NCBI RefSeq assembly: GCF_000158475.2
Contig: NZ_KI392030.1
Span: 514,755 to 578,754, forward strand
From: Oxalobacter paraformigenes
GTDB lineage: Bacteria > Pseudomonadota > Gammaproteobacteria > Burkholderiales > Burkholderiaceae_D
Direction of reading: 5' to 3'
Length of the DNA stretch: 64,000 nt
Shown here piece after piece: positions 63,134 through 64,000 of the stretch. The notes beneath the pieces are model-generated. The model was not told the origin of the DNA. It did no database searches and saw only the letters and a program-made list of their open reading frames with translations. How positions within the stretch are numbered: the stretch's first letter is position 1; every line of letters starts with the position of its first letter. Both the position numbers and the translations under genes were made by a program.

Positions 63134-64000
63134 ATGCTTCGTACTCTGACGGTACACGATTTTGTCATTGTCGATTCGCTTGAGCTGGATTTCGCGTCCG
63201 GATTCTCGGCATTGACAGGTGAAACCGGAGCTGGCAAATCCATTCTGATTGATGCCCTGCATTTGACACTGGGCGGGCGCGGTGATTCGGGTATGATCCG
63301 CGAAGGTGCCGGCAAGGCAGATATATGCGCCGAATTTTCCGTTAGCGATGCCATTGTCGAATGGCTGCGAACCAATGACATCGAATGCGAGGAAGACAGC
63401 GTGCTCATGCGCAGAACGATAGACTGTTCGGGACGGTCGAGAGGATTTGTCAATGGCGTTTCCGTGACGACTTCGCAGATGCGTGAGCTGGCTGCATTGC
63501 TGATCGATATTCATGGACAAAACGCGCATCAGTCGTTACTGAAGGCGGATGAACAGCGCAATCTGCTGGACAGGCATGCCGGCCTGGAGCAAGATGTGGA
63601 GAAACTCGCCGCACTTTACAAGGTTTGGCAGTCACTGCTTGTGAAAATTCATGAAGCCGAAACGGATTCGGAAAAGAGGCAGGCGGAAAAAGAACGTCTC
63701 GAATGGCAGGTCGGCGAACTCGAAAGACTGGGGCCGAAAGCAGGAGAGTGGGAATTGGTCAATAACGATTATGACCGGCTTTCACATGCTGCCAGTCTGA
63801 TCGAAGGGGCGGGCGAAACACTGAACGAGCTGTCCGAATCCGATTCTCCTGTGTTGTCCAGACTGGGCGTTCTGGTGCAAAAGTTGTCCAGACTGGCCGA
63901 TATCGACGACAAACTGGCGCCGATTGTCGAGTTGCTCGAATCGGCACGAATCCAGCTTCAGGAAGCGGCTTACGGGCTCAGGGATTACCTGTCGCGTACC
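63134..64000 (+). CDS. recN: DNA repair protein RecN (5' part)
   Basis: RecN is an SMC-like ATPase for double-strand-break repair. The first 289 codons are present and the frame stays open to the window end. Walker A is GETGAGKS (29-36), with LIDIHGQNAHQSLL (Q-loop region) downstream. The start of the coiled coil is visible from about residue 155 (EAETDSEKRQAEKERLEWQV). The ATG lies 73 bases after nadK; no LexA box is seen directly before it. Confidence 0.96.
   Translation, partial: MLRTLTVHDFVIVDSLELDFASGFSALTGETGAGKSILIDALHLTLGGRGDSGMIREGAGKADICAEFSVSDAIVEWLRTNDIECEEDSVLMRRTIDCSGRSRGFVNGVSVTTSQMRELAALLIDIHGQNAHQSLLKADEQRNLLDRHAGLEQDVEKLAALYKVWQSLLVKIHEAETDSEKRQAEKERLEWQVGELERLGPKAGEWELVNNDYDRLSHAASLIEGAGETLNELSESDSPVLSRLGVLVQKLSRLADIDDKLAPIVELLESARIQLQEAAYGLRDYLSRT

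Overview
The window is a chromosomal stretch of a betaproteobacterium of the order Burkholderiales. The tuf-trpT-secE-nusG-rplKAJL-rpoBC-rpsLG-fusA-tuf-rpsJ order, the DUF2889 gene and the exbBD-lpxK-trm112-kdsB-adk block are all typical of that group. Moderate G+C, the Oxalobacteraceae-like protein sequences and an H+-pyrophosphatase next to adk make Oxalobacter or a close relative my best guess. That guess is inference from recall; no database was searched.

Layout. (1) 1-12570: end of one tuf gene, tRNA-Trp, secE-nusG, the L11/L10 operons and rpoBC, closed by a strong terminator. (2) 12635-31665: the str, S10, spc and alpha operons in canonical order, from a good sigma70-type promoter before rpsL to a terminator after rplQ. 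This part includes the small genes rpmD and rpmJ, a second tuf copy, and several RNA hairpins in the few larger gaps. (3) 31732-37481: cutA, then a minus-strand run mrcA-lptM-lysA-engB-lipid-kinase-like gene. (4) 37665-45290: a fused aroK-aroB gene, a dGTPase gene, xseA, a DUF2889 gene, LexA-controlled recA with recX, and lgt. (5) 45495-55133: ilvD, argH, exbB-exbD-lpxK-trm112-kdsB, adk and hppA. (6) 55376-64000: a PAS-PAS-GGDEF regulator, a lemA-TPM-TPM operon, an EamA transporter, pyrF, hrcA, nadK and the start of recN.

How the genes work together. About half the window is the transcription/translation core (RNA polymerase beta, beta', alpha; EF-G and EF-Tu; 30 ribosomal proteins; SecE/SecY; IF-1; NusG). 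The rest serves the envelope (PBP1A, LptM, Lgt, LpxK, KdsB, ExbBD, LemA), amino-acid and nucleotide synthesis (AroKB, LysA, IlvD, ArgH, PyrF, Adk, dGTPase), DNA repair (RecA, RecX, RecN, XseA) and stress control (HrcA).

I see no insertion sequence, prophage, CRISPR array, defence system or biosynthetic cluster, and no clearly new multi-gene system. The most informative oddities are the aroK-aroB fusion beside mrcA where other betaproteobacteria carry pilMNOPQ, a diguanylate cyclase with a broken inhibitory site, a stand-alone CTP-dependent lipid-kinase-like protein, near-perfect tuf homogenisation with codon use unlike the neighbours, and RNA structures in the ribosomal-protein gaps.
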